Positions 34,735 through 41,745 of a DNA stretch of 64,000 bases are shown here, in pieces (the stretch's first letter is position 1; each line of letters starts with the position of its first letter). The stretch is taken from the NCBI GenBank assembly GCA_963718375.1, contig CAVQZD010000007.1, positions 62,001 through 126,000 on the forward strand, given 5' to 3'. The translations under genes and the position numbers were made by a program. The notes under the pieces are model-generated. The model ran no database searches and was not told where the DNA came from. It saw only the letters and a list, made by a program, of their open reading frames with translations. Origin of the DNA: RBG-16-64-13 sp963718375. Lineage in GTDB: Bacteria > Actinomycetota > Thermoleophilia > RBG-16-64-13.

Positions 34735-34842
34735 GACACCATGATCTCTCGCGTAGCGGGTACTGACCGTGTAGCATGGTGGGGTGCCGCTGCTTGGCTG
34801 ACGGGCACAGTGCGCGACTAGATACGTGGAGGGGGACACGAT

Positions 34843-35214
34843 ATGCCTGGTAAGAAGGTGCTGATAGTCGACGACGACCAAATCACGGTCTTGGCTCTGA
34901 GCGCGGCACTGCGCAAGCAAGGGTACGCCACGGCGGCTGCGGCGGACGCATCCATGGCCCCCACCGTGGCGCGCAAAGAGATGCCCGACCTGATCATCCT
35001 TGACATGGGACTGCCTGGTGGCAACGGCCTGCAGCTGCTGAAGAACCTCAAGTCGCTTCTGCCCCTGGCGTGCACTCCGGTGATAATGCTCACGGGCAAC
35101 GACTCGCAGGAGCTTGCACGAGAGGCACTGGCCGCGGGTGCCGAGGCCTTCTTCGTCAAGCCGCCCGACGCCGGACAGTTCCTGGCCACGGTCAAGCAGA
35201 CTTTGGGCGACTGA
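34843..35214 (+). CDS. Single-domain response regulator (CheY-like receiver)
   Basis: The 123-residue protein is one receiver domain with no output domain. The acidic pocket is D10-D12 (VLIVDDDQ), the phosphorylation site D54 (IILDMGLPGG), T84 (IMLTGND) and K106 (FFVKPPD). It has an SD (GGAGGGGG) before the ATG. No histidine kinase gene is nearby, so the signal and partner are unknown. It opens the plus-strand island, but a terminator follows, so it need not be co-transcribed with the sulfur genes. Confidence 0.9.
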   Translation: MPGKKVLIVDDDQITVLALSAALRKQGYATAAAADASMAPTVARKEMPDLIILDMGLPGGNGLQLLKNLKSLLPLACTPVIMLTGNDSQELAREALAAGAEAFFVKPPDAGQFLATVKQTLGD

Positions 35215-35255
35215 CCCCCCACAGCCTTCCAAGGAGATTGTCGCGCCCGGCCCCT

Positions 35256-35278
35256 GCAGCAGGCCTGACAGCTGCTGC
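35256..35278 (+). terminator. Probable terminator after the response regulator gene
   Basis: GCAGCAG (35256-35262) and CTGCTGC (35272-35278) form a 7-base stem with a 9-base loop, followed by a pyrimidine-rich run (TCTTCCCTCTTC). The T-tract is interrupted by C, so termination may be partial. Confidence 0.5.
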
Positions 35279-35296
35279 TCTTCCCTCTTCGATGTG

Positions 35297-35482
35297 TTAG
35301 TTGCGGACAGAGAGACGGATGATCGCCGTCACCAGCATACCCATGCCGAGTCCGATGAAGAGACCGGGCACCAGGTAGCCGAAGATCCAGCCAACGCCCA
35401 TGCCGATGAAGAGACCCGCGGGTATGGCAACGCCGGCCGCTTCCCAACCCCTCTTTGACTTGTCCTCTTGTTCTTCGGTCAT
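35297..35482 (-). CDS. Small glycine-rich two-helix membrane protein (AtpZ-like pattern)
   Basis: A 61-residue protein with a charged N-terminus (MTEEQEDKSKRG) and two membrane helices full of glycines (AGLFIGMGVGWIFGYLVPG, then LGMGMLVTAI). The Gly spacing and the loop proline resemble AtpZ at 18968-19234, although the loop aspartate is missing, so it may be a distant relative. It is the only minus-strand gene inside the plus-strand island and is probably transcribed alone from its own promoter. Function unknown. Confidence 0.7.
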   Translation of the reverse strand: MTEEQEDKSKRGWEAAGVAIPAGLFIGMGVGWIFGYLVPGLFIGLGMGMLVTAIIRLSVRN

Positions 35483-35488
35483 GCATAC

Positions 35489-35518
35489 ATGCTACGGGGA
35501 CCAGAGCTCGCCTGTCAA
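35489..35518 (-). promoter_or_regulatory. Promoter giving a probably leaderless transcript
   Basis: On the minus strand a perfect TTGACA (35513-35518) is followed by an 18-base spacer and TAGCAT (35489-35494). The ATG of the small membrane gene begins only six bases after the -10 box (35482), so transcription should begin at or next to the A of the ATG. No SD is possible. Confidence 0.65.
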
Positions 35519-35619
35519 CGCCCAAGAGTGTACCGATACCGGTCAAGCATAGCCGGGCCGACATGAGGGAAGACTTACATGGAAGTCATCCACCACCACC
35601 TTGCCCAGGAGGAGCCACC

Positions 35620-35862
35620 ATGCAGGACGAAGTCCGGCCCGCCAGTTCACTCGACTGTGTGGGCCTCTTCTGCCCCGAACCGCTGTTCCAGACTCGCGAG
35701 GCCATAGACGGTCTGGACTCCGGCGAGGTCCTCGAGGTGCTCGCAGATGACCCTGCGGCCGAGGAAGACCTGACCAGGTTCGCCAAGCGAGCGGGTCACG
35801 AGGTGCTGCTGGTGGAGGACCAAGGTGACCAGAAGAGATTCCTGATCCGCAAGGGTAGTTAG
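35620..35862 (+). CDS. tusA: TusA-family sulfur carrier protein
   Basis: An 80-residue protein of the TusA/SirA fold. The family CPxP motif is LFCPEPLFQTREAI with the persulfide-carrying cysteine at residue 18; a second cysteine (C13) precedes it. TusA proteins accept sulfur from a desulfurase or rhodanese and pass it to DsrE-type proteins and others. ATG start with AGGAGGAG upstream; longer in-frame readings have no SD. The dsrE start is 11 bases downstream, so the two are clearly one operon. Confidence 0.9.
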   Translation: MQDEVRPASSLDCVGLFCPEPLFQTREAIDGLDSGEVLEVLADDPAAEEDLTRFAKRAGHEVLLVEDQGDQKRFLIRKGS

Positions 35863-35873
35863 GAGACACTGCT

Positions 35874-36236
35874 ATGAAGAGTGACAAATCGGTACTGTAC
35901 GTCCAGACGAGCGACATGCCGGAGCGGCAGTACTCGCCGCTCGTGCTCGCGCAAGCGGCCAAGGCCATGGACCTCGAGCCTACCGTCTACTATCTCGGGC
36001 TGGGTCTTAAGATCCTGCGGCCGGGCGAAGCAGAGAAGATCAAGTTGGGGACGTTCCCCAGCGTCAAGGAGATGCTCGACAGGACCAAGTCCATGGAGAT
36101 ACCTATCCTGGTCTGCGAGGCCTCCAAGCAGATGCTCGGTTGGGACAAGGTCGAACTCATCGAGGGCGTCAAGATAGTAGGGGCGGCCACGCTGAACGAC
36201 TTGGCGCTCGATGCGGGCGCCACCATGTGGTTCTAG
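35874..36236 (+). CDS. DsrE-family sulfur relay protein
   Basis: The 120-residue protein fits the DsrE/DsrF fold: an N-terminal strand (VLYVQTSD), a helix (SPLVLAQAAKAMDLEPTV), a glycine segment (YYLGLGLKIL), then IPILVCEASKQMLGW with the likely active cysteine C81, and a final GVKIVGAATLNDLALDAG. DsrE-type proteins exchange persulfide with TusA. The ending ATMWF is followed at once by the SD of the IscS-like gene. Exact subtype (DsrE, DsrE2, TusD) is not resolvable. Confidence 0.85.
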   Translation: MKSDKSVLYVQTSDMPERQYSPLVLAQAAKAMDLEPTVYYLGLGLKILRPGEAEKIKLGTFPSVKEMLDRTKSMEIPILVCEASKQMLGWDKVELIEGVKIVGAATLNDLALDAGATMWF

Positions 36237-36247
36237 GAGGAGCGCCG

Positions 36248-37450
36248 GTGTCCAAAGTGAACGTAGCTCTACCTCTACCTAAGGATGAGGTCTATCTAGA
36301 CTACCAGTCGGCGAAGCCGGTCGACCCCAGGGTGGTCGAGGCCATGCTGCCGTATTTCGCGAAGCGTTTCGGCAACCCCGCCTCACTGCACGCGGTGGGT
36401 GACAGAGCCACGGCGACGCTGGAGGAGAGCCGCGCAGCCGTAGCCGCCTTTCTGCACGCGGACCCGGACGAGATCCTGTTCACTTCAGGAGCCACCGAGT
36501 CGAACAACCTCGCTCTCCTGGGCTACGCCAACCGTAACAGGAACTCCGGCAGACACGTGATCATCTCCGAGGTCGAGCACATCTCGATACACAACATAGG
36601 CAAGTACCTGGAGAAGCAGGGTTTCAAGGTCACCAAGGTACCGCCCGACCAGTTCGGTCGCATCGACCCCGCGAAAATCCGCGCCCGCATCACCGATGAG
36701 ACAGTCCTGGTCTCGCTGTGCTGGGCCAACAACGAGATCGGCACCGTGCAGCCCGTCGCCGGCGTCGCCCAGATGCTCAAGGGCACCGGCGTCACCCTGC
36801 ATGTGGACGCCGTGGCTGCCGAAGGGCAACTGCCTATGGACATGGCCTCGGTTCCTGTGGGCCTGCTGTCGCTATCCAGCAACGATCTCTATGGCCCCCC
36901 CGGAGTCGGCGCGCTGTACGTTCGCAAGGGTGTGCGGCTCGCGCCCATAGCCATGGGCGGCGGTCAGGAGCGCGGTCTGCGGTCAGGCACCGAGGACTTG
37001 CCGGGCATCGTGGGCATGGCGACCGCGGCTCGGATCGCGGCCCAGGAGATGGCCGCCGAGGCGCCCCGGCTGGCGAAGTTGCGGGACCGCCTGATCTCAG
37101 AGGTATTGGCCGCCATCCCCGACACCCATCTGAACGGCCACCAGACCGAGCGGTTGCCCAACAACGCGCACTTGCGTTTCGAGGGCGTGGAGGGTGAATC
37201 CTTGGTTCTGCTGCTCAGAGACGCGGGCATCGCCGCCTCCACCGGGTCGGCCTGTTCGTCCAAGACCCTGGAGCCGTCTCACACGCTCATATCGTGCGGA
37301 CTGTTGCATGAAGAAGCTCACGGCTCCCTGGAGTTCACCTTCGGCCGCTTCAGCCAGGACTCCGACATCGACCGGGTGATGCAGGTACTGCCCGGTATCG
37401 TGAAACGCCTGCGGGACATGTCCCCGCTCTACAACAAGGCAAAGGGGTGA
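36248..37450 (+). CDS. iscS: IscS-like cysteine desulfurase homologue lacking the PLP lysine
   Basis: A 400-residue class V aminotransferase-fold protein, co-linear with IscS from LDYQSAKPVDPRVVEAMLPY to the end. The active-loop cysteine is kept: STGSACSSKTLEPSH, C336. However, the PLP-binding SxHK motif reads SLSSNDLYGPPGVGALYV: the lysine is Asp213 (codon 36884-36886) and the histidine is Asn. The usual glutamine of the VDATQ motif is also lost (VDAVAAEGQ). I recall that Archaeoglobus fulgidus IscS has the same SSND motif and is an unusual IscS that pairs with IscU. This protein probably cannot take sulfur from cysteine in the normal way and may act as a persulfide/IscU scaffold fed by TusA or DsrE. 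GTG start with AGGAGG seven bases upstream. Confidence 0.88.
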   Translation: MSKVNVALPLPKDEVYLDYQSAKPVDPRVVEAMLPYFAKRFGNPASLHAVGDRATATLEESRAAVAAFLHADPDEILFTSGATESNNLALLGYANRNRNSGRHVIISEVEHISIHNIGKYLEKQGFKVTKVPPDQFGRIDPAKIRARITDETVLVSLCWANNEIGTVQPVAGVAQMLKGTGVTLHVDAVAAEGQLPMDMASVPVGLLSLSSNDLYGPPGVGALYVRKGVRLAPIAMGGGQERGLRSGTEDLPGIVGMATAARIAAQEMAAEAPRLAKLRDRLISEVLAAIPDTHLNGHQTERLPNNAHLRFEGVEGESLVLLLRDAGIAASTGSACSSKTLEPSHTLISCGLLHEEAHGSLEFTFGRFSQDSDIDRVMQVLPGIVKRLRDMSPLYNKAKG

Positions 37451-37453
37451 CCC

Positions 37454-38257
37454 ATGAAATCCACGCAATACTCCGAGAAGACCCTGGACCACTTCCGTAA
37501 CCCCCGCAACGTGGGCACGCTGGAGGGCGACGACGTCGCCATCGGCCGCGTCGGCAACCCGGTCTGTGGCGACCTCATGGAGATGTATGTCCGCGTCGAG
37601 GACGACCGCATCGCGGACATCAAGTTCCAGACCTTCGGGTGCGGCTCGGCCGTGGCTACCTCGAGCATGATCACCGAGCTGGTCATGGGTAAGACCCTCG
37701 ACGAAGCCCTGGAGGTCACCAGGGCCGATGTCGCCGACGCCCTGGACGGTCTGCCGCCAGTCAAGATGCACTGCTCCAATCTGGCCGCCGACGCCTTGCA
37801 CGACGCCATCAAGAACTGGCGTTCGGGCACCAAGCTCGCACCCCTTGGAGAAGAGGAGATAACCGCAGCCGGAGCGGGCTGCGGGGCCCGCGACGCCACG
37901 GTGATCGAAGGGCTAGAGGATTACGCCGGCAAAGGCGTCTACAAGTCCGTAGACGATCCCTCTAAGCTCGCCGACAAGCGTGTGCTGGTCATGGACAAAG
38001 GTGCGCCGTCGGCCATGTTGGCGATGGAGCTGACCGAGGTCACGCCGCGCGTGATCTTCGCGACCGAGCTGGATACTCTCGCGCTGCCTGCCGAGGTGGC
38101 CTCGGCGGTCAAGACCTCAGACGTAAAGACCCTCTTCAAGTCACGGCTGTTGGCCGTACGCGGCGAAGGCGAGGTGGAGAGGGCGCTGATACATGACCTT
38201 GACGAGGACAACGAGTACGAACTCTTCGTTGACGCCGTGGTACTGCTGGAATCCTGA
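37454..38257 (+). CDS. iscU: IscU Fe-S scaffold protein with an extra C-terminal domain
   Basis: Residues 1 to about 128 are IscU: C38 and D40 in GNPVCGDLMEMYV, C63 in TFGCGSAVATSSM, and H106-C107 in LPPVKMHCSNLAADAL, so the Fe-S ligands are complete. After GAGCGARD (C143), about residues 155-267 form a second domain not found in classical IscU. It weakly resembles the NAD(P)H-binding domain of thioredoxin reductases (EDYAGKGVYKS, then KRVLVMDKGAPSAMLAMEL, and a final ELFVDAVVLL), but GxGxxG and the redox CxxC are missing. It starts three bases after the IscS-like gene. Scaffold identity is confident; the tail is inference. Confidence 0.88.
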   Translation: MKSTQYSEKTLDHFRNPRNVGTLEGDDVAIGRVGNPVCGDLMEMYVRVEDDRIADIKFQTFGCGSAVATSSMITELVMGKTLDEALEVTRADVADALDGLPPVKMHCSNLAADALHDAIKNWRSGTKLAPLGEEEITAAGAGCGARDATVIEGLEDYAGKGVYKSVDDPSKLADKRVLVMDKGAPSAMLAMELTEVTPRVIFATELDTLALPAEVASAVKTSDVKTLFKSRLLAVRGEGEVERALIHDLDEDNEYELFVDAVVLLES

Positions 38258-38288
38258 GGGACGCTGTTGACGCTAGAAGGGAGCTGTC

Positions 38289-38557
38289 ATGCCCAGAGTC
38301 ATAGTCAGGCTGCCGACGGGCGTGAGACTGCCCGAGATGCCAGACGAGATAGGGTGTGATGGCAGCACGGTGGCCGAGGCGCTGGCCGACTGCGCGCAGA
38401 AGGAACCCCGCCTCAAGTACAGGCTGTTCCACCGGGATGGCAGCCCTGGGGTCGAGTGTCTCTCAACGGCACCAACGTACCGCCTGAAGACGCGGCTGCA
38501 GTCACGGTCAAGGATGGCGACGAGATCAGGCTGATGCCACCGGCAGGTGCCTGTTAG
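38289..38557 (+). pseudogene. MoaD/ThiS-like sulfur carrier gene with a frameshift
   Basis: The frame starts at ATG 38289 (GGGAG upstream) and encodes MPRVIVRLPTGVRLPEMPDE, then DGSTVAEALADCA, as in MoaD/ThiS ubiquitin-like carriers. It then leaves that pattern and ends at 38534. Reading from about 38456 in another frame gives VSLNGTNVPPEDAAAVTVKD followed by GDEIRLMPPAGAC, the expected second half. Adding one base in the GGGG run at 38448-38451 joins the halves. This may be a real mutation, a sequencing error in the G-run, or programmed shifting. The restored end is AGAC, not the GG needed for adenylation. Confidence 0.7.
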
Positions 38558-38600
38558 CAGGGCAGCATCACGGCGGCCCACGCTAGGGGCTACTGGCTTC

Positions 38601-39503
38601 CTACAACCCGCGCAGATCCCCGGGCTCAAGTGACGGGACCTTCCCGCGCGACAGCATCGCGTCGATGGCCACGAGCATCTTCGCCTTGTCCTCCGGCAGA
38701 AAGCCAGCCGTATCAAGGTATTCCGGTGCGTGGTTCGTGCGGAAGACTGCATTCGTGACGTGTGTCTCGCTGATGATCAGGCGGAGTTCTCTGAGCAGTC
38801 CTCCGGCGTCCGGCATAGTGAACTGACCGCCGCGCACGGCCTCGGCCAGGCGCGTCCCCGCCTCAGGCATCAACGAGACCACCTCGATGTACTGCGGGTC
38901 GATCGCCGTCAGGGCCAGGCCTGTGGAGCGTGCGTGCTCCGCCGAGCGTTCAGTGCCGGCAAGTCCCAAGATGCAGTTGACCGACAGGGCGATGCCCGCC
39001 TGCTTCGCCTTGAGAAAGGCACGCACCTGTTGCGCCGCCGACAGCCCGCGTCCGCTGAGCGCAAGGGTGACATCATCGCCTGACTCCAGACCCACATAGA
39101 GTAGCTCCAGGCCATGCTCCCTCATCTCCCTCAGTTCATCTATCCCAAGTGGCAACAGCGAATGTGGCGTGGCATACGCGCTGACCCTCTGCAGGCTGGG
39201 AAACTCAGCCTTGAGTGTGTCTAGGATGTCCAGCATTCTGGTGAGCGGCAGGGTCAACGCGTCGCCGTCGGACAAGAACACGCGAGTGACATTCTGCTTG
39301 ATACCGGGGTCGACTCCGCCGATATCCTCGCGGATGTATTCGAGTGGCCGGAGACGAAAAGACTTGCCCATATACGAACCGCAGAAGATGCATTTGCCAT
39401 GTGCGCACGCGTACATCACCTGGATCACCAGGCTCTCGGCCTCGCCGTGGGGCTTGATGACGTGCCCGTGATACCGCGGATACGTCCGCTCGAATGTGAT
39501 CAC
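38601..39503 (-). CDS. Radical SAM protein of unknown specificity
   Basis: The 300-residue protein has a C-x4-C-x2-C cluster motif (YACAHGKCIFCGSY, near residues 31-40) that would bind the [4Fe-4S] cluster cleaving SAM. Downstream barrel motifs include FLSDGDALTL, LLYVGLESGDD and NCILGLAG, a layout like HemN/Elp3-type members. No extra auxiliary-cluster cysteines stand out. The GTG start overlaps the truA stop by four bases. Its 3' end converges on the sulfur genes with a 43-base gap. The substrate is unknown. Confidence 0.85.
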   Translation of the reverse strand: MITFERTYPRYHGHVIKPHGEAESLVIQVMYACAHGKCIFCGSYMGKSFRLRPLEYIREDIGGVDPGIKQNVTRVFLSDGDALTLPLTRMLDILDTLKAEFPSLQRVSAYATPHSLLPLGIDELREMREHGLELLYVGLESGDDVTLALSGRGLSAAQQVRAFLKAKQAGIALSVNCILGLAGTERSAEHARSTGLALTAIDPQYIEVVSLMPEAGTRLAEAVRGGQFTMPDAGGLLRELRLIISETHVTNAVFRTNHAPEYLDTAGFLPEDKAKMLVAIDAMLSRGKVPSLEPGDLRGL

Positions 39504-40309
39504 TCGTCCGCCTCGTCTGCTCTTTCATCTGATATCGGCAGGGAAGCGGAGCGTCCCGAGCGTCCGTATGTGATCTCCCACAGAAACAGACCGGGCGCGG
39601 GCGCCGTGAGACCCGCGGCCCGGCGGTCGGTGCCACCGAGCAACCTCTGGTAACTCGCCAAGTCGCGCTTGCCTTCGGCCACTTCGACCATGGTGCCGAC
39701 CAGGGCACGGACCATATGCCGCAAGAAGGCATCGGCCTCAATCTGCAAATACAATATGCCGGGCCGGTCCCTCAGCGCTTTCCACGCGCAAAGCTTCACG
39801 GTGCGGTGGAAGTACGCGTGCTCTGTGACGGCGGGGGTGAACCCGGTGAAGTCGTGCTGCCCCTCGGTGGCCCCAGCGGCCGAATCTAGACGATCTCGAT
39901 CGAGGCCGTGGCCCAGATCCCAGGAATACCTGGCCCAGAAGGGAGATGCGACTCTCTCCGTCGAAAGGAAGTAGCGGTAGGTTCGCGTGCTGGCGTCCTT
40001 GCGCGCATCGAAACCATCATGAGCGCGAGCGATCCGCCTGATCGCTATACCCTCAGGCGTCAGCGCGTTCAGAGAATCAGCCAGCCGGCATGGGTCCGTG
40101 TCGTCGGACAACCGCATGCTCACCACCTGCCGACGCGCGTGCACCCCGGCGTCCGTTCTCCCGGCCACCCGAAGAGCCGGCGGACTGCCCATGAGGGTCT
40201 CGAAGGCCCGCTCCAGGCACCCCTCGACCGTCAACAGCCCGGGCTGCTTGGCCCAGCCGTGCAGTCCGGTGCCGTCGTACTGAAGCTCCATGCGGTAGTT
40301 CGCGTCCAG
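39500..40309 (-). CDS. truA: tRNA pseudouridine synthase A (TruA), probable CTG start
   Basis: TruA makes pseudouridine at positions 38-40 of the tRNA anticodon arm. The catalytic aspartate is in VAGRTDAGVHARRQVVSM, and ELQYDGTGLHGWAKQPG near the start is conserved. An ATG at 40289-40291 is possible, but it has no SD and starts right at the first conserved strand. A CTG at 40307-40309 with AGGAGG exactly five bases upstream gives MDANYRMELQYDG, which fits TruA N-termini better. I therefore use the CTG (269 residues); the catalytic domain is complete either way. Confidence 0.88.
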   Translation of the reverse strand: MDANYRMELQYDGTGLHGWAKQPGLLTVEGCLERAFETLMGSPPALRVAGRTDAGVHARRQVVSMRLSDDTDPCRLADSLNALTPEGIAIRRIARAHDGFDARKDASTRTYRYFLSTERVASPFWARYSWDLGHGLDRDRLDSAAGATEGQHDFTGFTPAVTEHAYFHRTVKLCAWKALRDRPGILYLQIEADAFLRHMVRALVGTMVEVAEGKRDLASYQRLLGGTDRRAAGLTAPAPGLFLWEITYGRSGRSASLPISDERADEADE

Positions 40310-40355
40310 ATAGGCCTCCTGCCCACGCAACCCTGCAGGTCGCCAAAACGAGCAA

Positions 40356-40381
40356 GTGCCGGAACCTCTCGGGCCCGGCAC
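40356..40381 (-). terminator. Possible terminator or attenuator between rplQ and truA
   Basis: On the minus strand GTGCCGG and CCGGCAC pair as a 7-base stem with a 12-base loop, followed by TTGCTCGTTTTGG. It lies 58 bases past the rplQ stop. The T-run is imperfect, so it may reduce rather than stop transcription into truA. Confidence 0.45.
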
Positions 40382-40438
40382 CAGCTTCACTCGCTATCCT
40401 GCTCGGCGACTACGCGCGCTATCGCACGTGCGCAGCGC

Positions 40439-40789
40439 CTAGACCAGCTCTATATAGACCATCTCCGCGGCATCGCCGAGCCTGGGGCCCAGATGGATGA
40501 TGCGGGTGTAGCCACCCTGCCGCTCCGCGTACTGGGGAGCGATCTCGTTGAAGAGCTTGTACGAGATCTGCTTGTTCCGCAGCTGGCTTATGGCCACGCG
40601 CCGCGAGTTCAGATCTCCAGCCTTGCCCATCGTGATCATCTTCTCGACGATCGGCCTGACTTCTTTGGCCCTGGCTTCGGTCGTCCTGATGCGTCCGTGC
40701 TCAAGCACAGAGCAGGCGAGGTTCGCCAGCATCTGCCGGCGGTGGTCCGGCTGCATACCGAACCGCCTTCCTTTTCTCTGGTGCCTCAC
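40439..40789 (-). CDS. rplQ: 50S ribosomal protein L17
   Basis: A 116-residue L17 starting MRHQRKGRRFGMQPDHRRQM, with LEHGRIRTTEARAKEVRPI. Last gene of the alpha operon, immediately after rpoA. Confidence 0.98.
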   Translation of the reverse strand: MRHQRKGRRFGMQPDHRRQMLANLACSVLEHGRIRTTEARAKEVRPIVEKMITMGKAGDLNSRRVAISQLRNKQISYKLFNEIAPQYAERQGGYTRIIHLGPRLGDAAEMVYIELV

Positions 40790-40790
40790 G

Positions 40791-41729
40791 CTACTCTCCT
40801 CTTAGCTTCATGTCGTTCTCTTCCAGACGTTCCATCACCTCATCCAGGCTCTTGCGCCCGAAGTTGGGGATGCACATCAGCTCCTGCTCAGACCTGGACA
40901 ACAGATCGCCCACCGTCTCGATGCCCTCACGCTTGAGACAGTTCAGAGACCGGACGCCAAGGTCCAGATCGTCGATGAGCATGTCGTCTTCGGGCTTCGC
41001 CCCTGGGGCCGCTACCGCGGCGGGAGCCTCCGGCTCGTACTGCTCGGGCTCACCCAGGAAGATGGTCACCAAGGAGTTGCGCAGGATGTCGGCGGCTGCT
41101 GCCAAGGCCGCCTCCGGATCCACAGCGCCGTTGGTCTCCACTTCCATGGTGAGCTTGTCATAGTCATTGCGTTGGCCCACGCGAGCGGGCTCCACGCTGT
41201 AAGCGACCCGCTTGACAGGCGAGAAGACGGAGTCGATGGGTATGACCCCGAGAGCCTCACCGGAGCGCTTGTTGTCATCAGCGGCCACGTAGCCCCGTCC
41301 GCGACGAACGGTCAACCGCATCTCCAAGCGACCGCCCTGCTCCAGGGTGGCGATGTAGGCATCGCGGTTCACTGCTTCTACGGCTGAAGGCAAGTCGATG
41401 TCGGCGGCCGTGACCTTGCCCGGGCCGTCCTTGATCAAAGTCACTTCGTGCTCGTCGGCCTCACCGTGCAGCACAAAGACGACCTTCTTCAGGTTCAGGA
41501 TGATATCGGTGACGTCCTCCTTGATGTGGGGGACGGTCGAGAACTCATGCTCGACACCGTTTACTCTGACCGCGGATATGGCTGCGCCCTCTAGAGAAGA
41601 GAGCATCACCCGGCGGAGCGAGTTACCTAACGTGTAGCCGAAGCCACGCGCCAACGGCTCTACCACAAAGCGGCCGCGGTTATCACCGGCCTGCTCATAA
41701 ACACTATGCGGGGTGGCGAAGTCTAGCAA
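40791..41729 (-). CDS. rpoA: RNA polymerase subunit alpha
   Basis: The 312-residue subunit that starts RNA polymerase assembly. The N-terminal dimerisation domain (RFVVEPLARGFGYTLGNSLR) is followed by a linker rich in Ala, Pro and Glu and a C-terminal domain (40791-40982). The DNA-contact residues of that domain are present: VRSLNCLKREGIETVGDLL has the Arg, Asn, Cys and Lys of the UP-element site, and NFGRKSLDEV supplies the second helix. This is a useful internal reference for the related domain in RpoC. Confidence 0.98.
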   Translation of the reverse strand: MLDFATPHSVYEQAGDNRGRFVVEPLARGFGYTLGNSLRRVMLSSLEGAAISAVRVNGVEHEFSTVPHIKEDVTDIILNLKKVVFVLHGEADEHEVTLIKDGPGKVTAADIDLPSAVEAVNRDAYIATLEQGGRLEMRLTVRRGRGYVAADDNKRSGEALGVIPIDSVFSPVKRVAYSVEPARVGQRNDYDKLTMEVETNGAVDPEAALAAAADILRNSLVTIFLGEPEQYEPEAPAAVAAPGAKPEDDMLIDDLDLGVRSLNCLKREGIETVGDLLSRSEQELMCIPNFGRKSLDEVMERLEENDMKLRGE

Positions 41730-41745
41730 TCGGGCCTCCTATAGA

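Noticed and set aside
36884..36886. Loss of the IscS lysine as a sequencing error
   Set aside because: Both the His and the Lys of the motif are changed (Asn-Asp), the glutamine contact is also lost, and the same SSND form is known from at least one archaeal IscS. A single base error cannot explain this.
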